Below, piece after piece: positions 12,926 through 15,715 of a stretch of 15,715 nt of DNA. The notes beneath the pieces were generated by a model that was given only the letters and a program-made list of their open reading frames with translations, did not search any database and was not told the DNA's origin. The DNA is from Flavobacterium sp. GTDB taxonomy: Bacteria; Bacteroidota; Bacteroidia; Flavobacteriales; Flavobacteriaceae. The translations under genes were made by a program, and so were the position numbers. Position 1 is the stretch's first letter. Each line of letters begins with the position of its first letter. Location of the stretch: assembly GCA_024642295.1 (NCBI GenBank), contig JAHEBK010000009.1:1-15715 (forward strand), read 5' to 3'.

Positions 12926-15031
12926 ATGAACAACCTCCTCCTTACTCCTATCGAATACCTCAAAGGCGTTGGTCCTCATCGGGGCGAATTGTTTCGTAAG
13001 GAATTGGGAATTCATAAGTATAGTGATTTGATTAATCTATATCCAAACCGCTATATTGATCGTACTCGTTATTATAAAATCAATGAGTTACAAAACACCG
13101 TTGCCGAGGTTCAAATCATCGGAAAAATTATTCATATAAAGACCGTTGAATTTGGTAAAAACAGAAAGCGATTAGTTGCTACTTTTATCGATGATACAGG
13201 ACAAATGGAATTGGTATGGTTTCAAGGACACAAATGGATTCGGGAATCATTGAAGTTGAATGAAGTGATAGTAATTTTTGGGAAATGTACTGCTTTTGGT
13301 AGCCAATTCAATATGGCGCATCCAGAAATTGAATTGCTATCGGAACATCAACAAAGTTTGCGCTCAGCGATGCAACCTGTCTATCCATCGACTGAAAAAC
13401 TCACCAACAAAGGAATAACGAATCGTGTGGTAAACAAGTTGATGCAACAACTATTTCACGAAACACAAGCTTTGTTTTCAGAAACGTTACCCGATTGCCT
13501 GATTGAAGAATTAAAGTTAATTTCAAAGCGAGAAGCCCTATTCAACATACATTTCCCTACCAGTGCCGAAGCTTTGGCGAAAGCCCAATTTCGTTTAAAA
13601 TTTGAAGAACTCTTCTATATACAGATTCAGTTAATCCTGAAAAATCTGATTCAAAAACACAAAATTAAAGGACATCCATTTACGCTAGTAGGAGATTATT
13701 TCAATGATTTTTACCAAAACCATTTGCCTTTTGAACTTACCGGAGCGCAAAAAAGAGTGATAAAGGAAATCCGAACCGACATGGGAAGCAATGCCCAAAT
13801 GAATCGTTTATTACAAGGTGATGTGGGTTCCGGAAAAACCATTGTAGCATTTATGAGTATTTTATTAGCCATTGACAATGGTTTTCAAGCTTGTTTGATG
13901 GCACCAACAGAAATCTTAGCCAATCAGCACTATATTGGACTTTCAGAATTAGCCAATAAACTGAATTTAAATATTAAAATACTAACTGGCTCAACTAAAA
14001 CTTCAGCTCGTAAAATCATACATGAAGAACTCGAAAACGGCAGTTTACAAATCCTTATTGGAACACATGCTTTACTAGAAGACAAAGTGAAATTCCATAA
14101 TTTAGGTTTAGCCGTCATTGATGAGCAACACCGTTTTGGTGTGGAACAACGTTCTAAATTATGGAAAAAGAATACGATACCACCACACGTTTTAGTGATG
14201 ACTGCTACACCTATCCCACGAACTTTAGCGATGAGTTTGTATGGTGATTTAGATATTTCAGTCATTGATGAATTGCCACCAGGAAGGAAACCTATCAAAA
14301 CCGTACATCGATTTGACAGCAACCGATTGAAAGTTTGGAAATTCATTAAGGACGAAATTGCTTTGGGAAGACAAATTTACATTGTATATCCGTTGATTCA
14401 AGAATCTGAAAAAATGGATTTCAAGGATTTAATGGATGGTTACGAAAGTATTTCTAGGGATTTCCCCCTACCCGATTATGCTGTTTCTATCCTTCACGGA
14501 AAAATGAAACCTGCAGACAAAGACGCTGAAATGAAACGCTTCGCTGATGGAAAAACCAATATTATGGTCGCTACTACGGTGATTGAAGTTGGTGTAAATG
14601 TTCCTAATGCTTCGGTGATGATTATTGAAAGTGCCGAACGTTTTGGACTCTCACAACTTCACCAATTACGGGGGCGTGTAGGACGTGGAGCCGAACAAAG
14701 TTATTGTATCTTGATGACCAGTCATAAATTAAGTGCTGATAGTAGAACCCGTATGGACACGATGGTACAAACCAATGACGGTTTTGAAATTGCCGAAGTC
14801 GATCTCAAACTTCGAGGTCCAGGCGACATGATGGGAACACAGCAAAGTGGTGTACTCAACCTGCAAATTGCTGATATCGTAAAAGACAAAGAAATTTTAT
14901 CACTCGCCCGCTACCATGCACAAAAAATACTTTCGGTAGACGTAAGTTTAACCAAAACCGAAAACCAAATTATTAAGTCAATTTATTTAGAACTGTCTAA
15001 GAAGAAGAATATTTGGAATTATATTAGCTAG
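12926..15031 (+). CDS. recG: ATP-dependent DNA helicase RecG
   Basis: RecG is a monomeric superfamily 2 helicase that reverses stalled replication forks and processes recombination intermediates. The 701 residues have the expected layout. An N-terminal wedge/OB domain (about 1-150) includes YLKGVGPHRG (11-20) and the OB-fold core VAEVQIIGKI. The helicase core starts with LTGAQKRVIKEI (271-282, Q-like motif). Walker A GDVGSGKT is at 298-305, motif Ia at APTEILANQH (326-335), DEQH at 399-402, motif III TATPIPRT at 426-433, motif V TTVIEVGV at 550-557, and motif VI with QLRGRVGRG at 580-588. The C-terminal segment ADVDLKLRGPGDMMGTQQSG-like block (about residues 620-645) is the RecG TRG/hook region. 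The ATG at 12926 gives a standard start, and the length agrees with other Bacteroidetes RecG. A short hairpin terminator follows the stop. Confidence 0.97.
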   Translation: MNNLLLTPIEYLKGVGPHRGELFRKELGIHKYSDLINLYPNRYIDRTRYYKINELQNTVAEVQIIGKIIHIKTVEFGKNRKRLVATFIDDTGQMELVWFQGHKWIRESLKLNEVIVIFGKCTAFGSQFNMAHPEIELLSEHQQSLRSAMQPVYPSTEKLTNKGITNRVVNKLMQQLFHETQALFSETLPDCLIEELKLISKREALFNIHFPTSAEALAKAQFRLKFEELFYIQIQLILKNLIQKHKIKGHPFTLVGDYFNDFYQNHLPFELTGAQKRVIKEIRTDMGSNAQMNRLLQGDVGSGKTIVAFMSILLAIDNGFQACLMAPTEILANQHYIGLSELANKLNLNIKILTGSTKTSARKIIHEELENGSLQILIGTHALLEDKVKFHNLGLAVIDEQHRFGVEQRSKLWKKNTIPPHVLVMTATPIPRTLAMSLYGDLDISVIDELPPGRKPIKTVHRFDSNRLKVWKFIKDEIALGRQIYIVYPLIQESEKMDFKDLMDGYESISRDFPLPDYAVSILHGKMKPADKDAEMKRFADGKTNIMVATTVIEVGVNVPNASVMIIESAERFGLSQLHQLRGRVGRGAEQSYCILMTSHKLSADSRTRMDTMVQTNDGFEIAEVDLKLRGPGDMMGTQQSGVLNLQIADIVKDKEILSLARYHAQKILSVDVSLTKTENQIIKSIYLELSKKKNIWNYIS

Positions 15032-15059
15032 ATACTTCTTTCCCTTATTTTTAAACGGC

Positions 15060-15079
15060 AAACTGCACCAGTTTTTTTT
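15060..15079 (+). terminator. Rho-independent terminator after recG
   Basis: AAACTG (15060-15065) and CAGTTT (15069-15074) form a 6-bp stem with a 3-base loop CAC, and eight T residues run from 15072 to 15079. It lies 28 bases past the recG stop. The stem is short, so the terminator may be of moderate strength. Confidence 0.65.
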
Positions 15080-15139
15080 AAAACACTTTTAAAAAAATAT
15101 CTTTATGATTAAATGAATTTATAGATAATCCTAAACCTT

Positions 15140-15147
15140 TATATTTG
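15140..15147 (+). promoter_or_regulatory. Candidate -7 promoter box for the bestrophin-family gene
   Basis: TATATTTG matches TAnnTTTG exactly and ends 12 bases before the ATG at 15160. The recG terminator upstream means the gene needs its own promoter, which supports this site. No TTG -33 box stands out. Confidence 0.4.
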
Positions 15148-15159
15148 TATAAAAAAACC

Positions 15160-15715
15160 ATGATAAGCTACAATCCTAAAGACTGGATCATATTCATATT
15201 CCGTTTTCACAAAGCTGACACGTTTCGAAAATTGTTTCCCTTGATGTTATTGATTGGTTTTTACTCAGCGGCTGTAGGATATCTCGAAATCGAATATTTG
15301 AATTTACCTGATGACAGTCATGTCAAAAACATTTCGATGATGCACGGAATGTTGGGATTTGTAATTTCATTATTGTTAGTATTTAGAACAAATACTGCTT
15401 ATGACCGTTGGTGGGAAGGTCGAAAATTATGGGGTGCTTTAGTTAATAACAGTCGAAATCTTGCAATGAAACTAAATGCAATTTTAGAAGATGAAAAAGA
15501 CAAAGTATTTTTTAGAAAAATGATTCCAAGTTATGCTTCAATATTAAACAAACATTTGAAAGACGAAGAAACTGGAAAACAATTATCCGAAGAACTTATA
15601 TTCCCTTCTGAATACCATACCCACCGTCCCAATCAAGTAGCCAAAATGATGTTTCAAAAAATAAACGATCTTTATAAAAAACAAAAAATTACAGGGGATC
15701 AACTCATCATAATAA
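15160..15715 (+). CDS. Bestrophin-family ion channel, N-terminal part
   Basis: Bacterial bestrophins are inner-membrane pentameric channels, known to conduct cations (the Klebsiella homologue) while animal ones pass chloride. The 185 visible codons start MISYNPKDWIIFIFRFHKAD, followed by a first membrane helix at about 24-44 (KLFPLMLLIGFYSAAVGYL) and a second at about 61-77 leading into the family signature FRTNTAYDRWWEGRKLWG (75-92). The following NNSRNLA segment is also typical. The rest of the visible part is cytoplasmic helix. Full-length relatives are about 290-300 residues, so roughly the last third, including the later membrane helices, lies beyond the window. It is separated from recG by a terminator and has its own candidate -7 box. 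Confidence 0.9.
   Translation, partial: MISYNPKDWIIFIFRFHKADTFRKLFPLMLLIGFYSAAVGYLEIEYLNLPDDSHVKNISMMHGMLGFVISLLLVFRTNTAYDRWWEGRKLWGALVNNSRNLAMKLNAILEDEKDKVFFRKMIPSYASILNKHLKDEETGKQLSEELIFPSEYHTHRPNQVAKMMFQKINDLYKKQKITGDQLIII

Overview
The window is AT-rich and gene-dense. It has almost no Shine-Dalgarno sequences, several TAnnTTTG-type -7 boxes, and protein families typical of Flavobacteriia: a CAL67264-type small membrane protein, a fused E1 alpha/beta 2-oxoacid dehydrogenase, and a solitary HsdR N-terminal domain beside holA. A Flavobacterium or close relative is the best fit. Most of the window is core chromosome. I see no tRNA, rRNA, CRISPR array, transposase or phage gene.

Left block (1-3480, mostly minus strand). 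Reading leftward from about 3219: holA (DNA polymerase III delta), a 60-residue membrane protein, a broken four-helix-bundle (S23/IVP-type) gene, and ettA, which runs off the left edge. Two compact repeat-bounded segments interrupt this block. One (1522-1988) contains the four-helix-bundle pseudogene. The other (3226/3233-3459) has no convincing gene and has perfect 20-bp terminal inverted repeats. Both are bracketed by inward-facing arrays of a degenerate GTTTNNN heptad, and in both the left array starts exactly 7 nt upstream of a start codon (ettA and holA). This is the least ordinary structure in the window.

Middle block (3481-8813, plus strand). A solitary PD-(D/E)XK nuclease-fold protein overlaps in function with nothing nearby but is tightly coupled (3-nt gap) to a family 2 glycosyltransferase. 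An OmpA-type lipoprotein with a textbook terminator follows. Next is a 942-residue secreted protein that looks like an M1/gluzincin peptidase domain without its zinc-binding residues, joined to an outer-membrane beta-barrel.

Right block (8993-15715). In order: a fused branched-chain-type 2-oxoacid dehydrogenase E1, a Dph6-like ATP pyrophosphatase with a TTG start, a convergent DUF1697 gene that ends 1 nt away from it, a divergent recG, and the first 185 codons of a bestrophin-family channel. Three or four surface-related genes (glycosyltransferase, OmpA lipoprotein, barrel protein) sit together, while the remaining genes serve DNA maintenance, translation and central metabolism. I find no obvious multi-gene defence or biosynthetic system. 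The candidates for something new are the heptad-bounded elements and the peptidase-like barrel protein.
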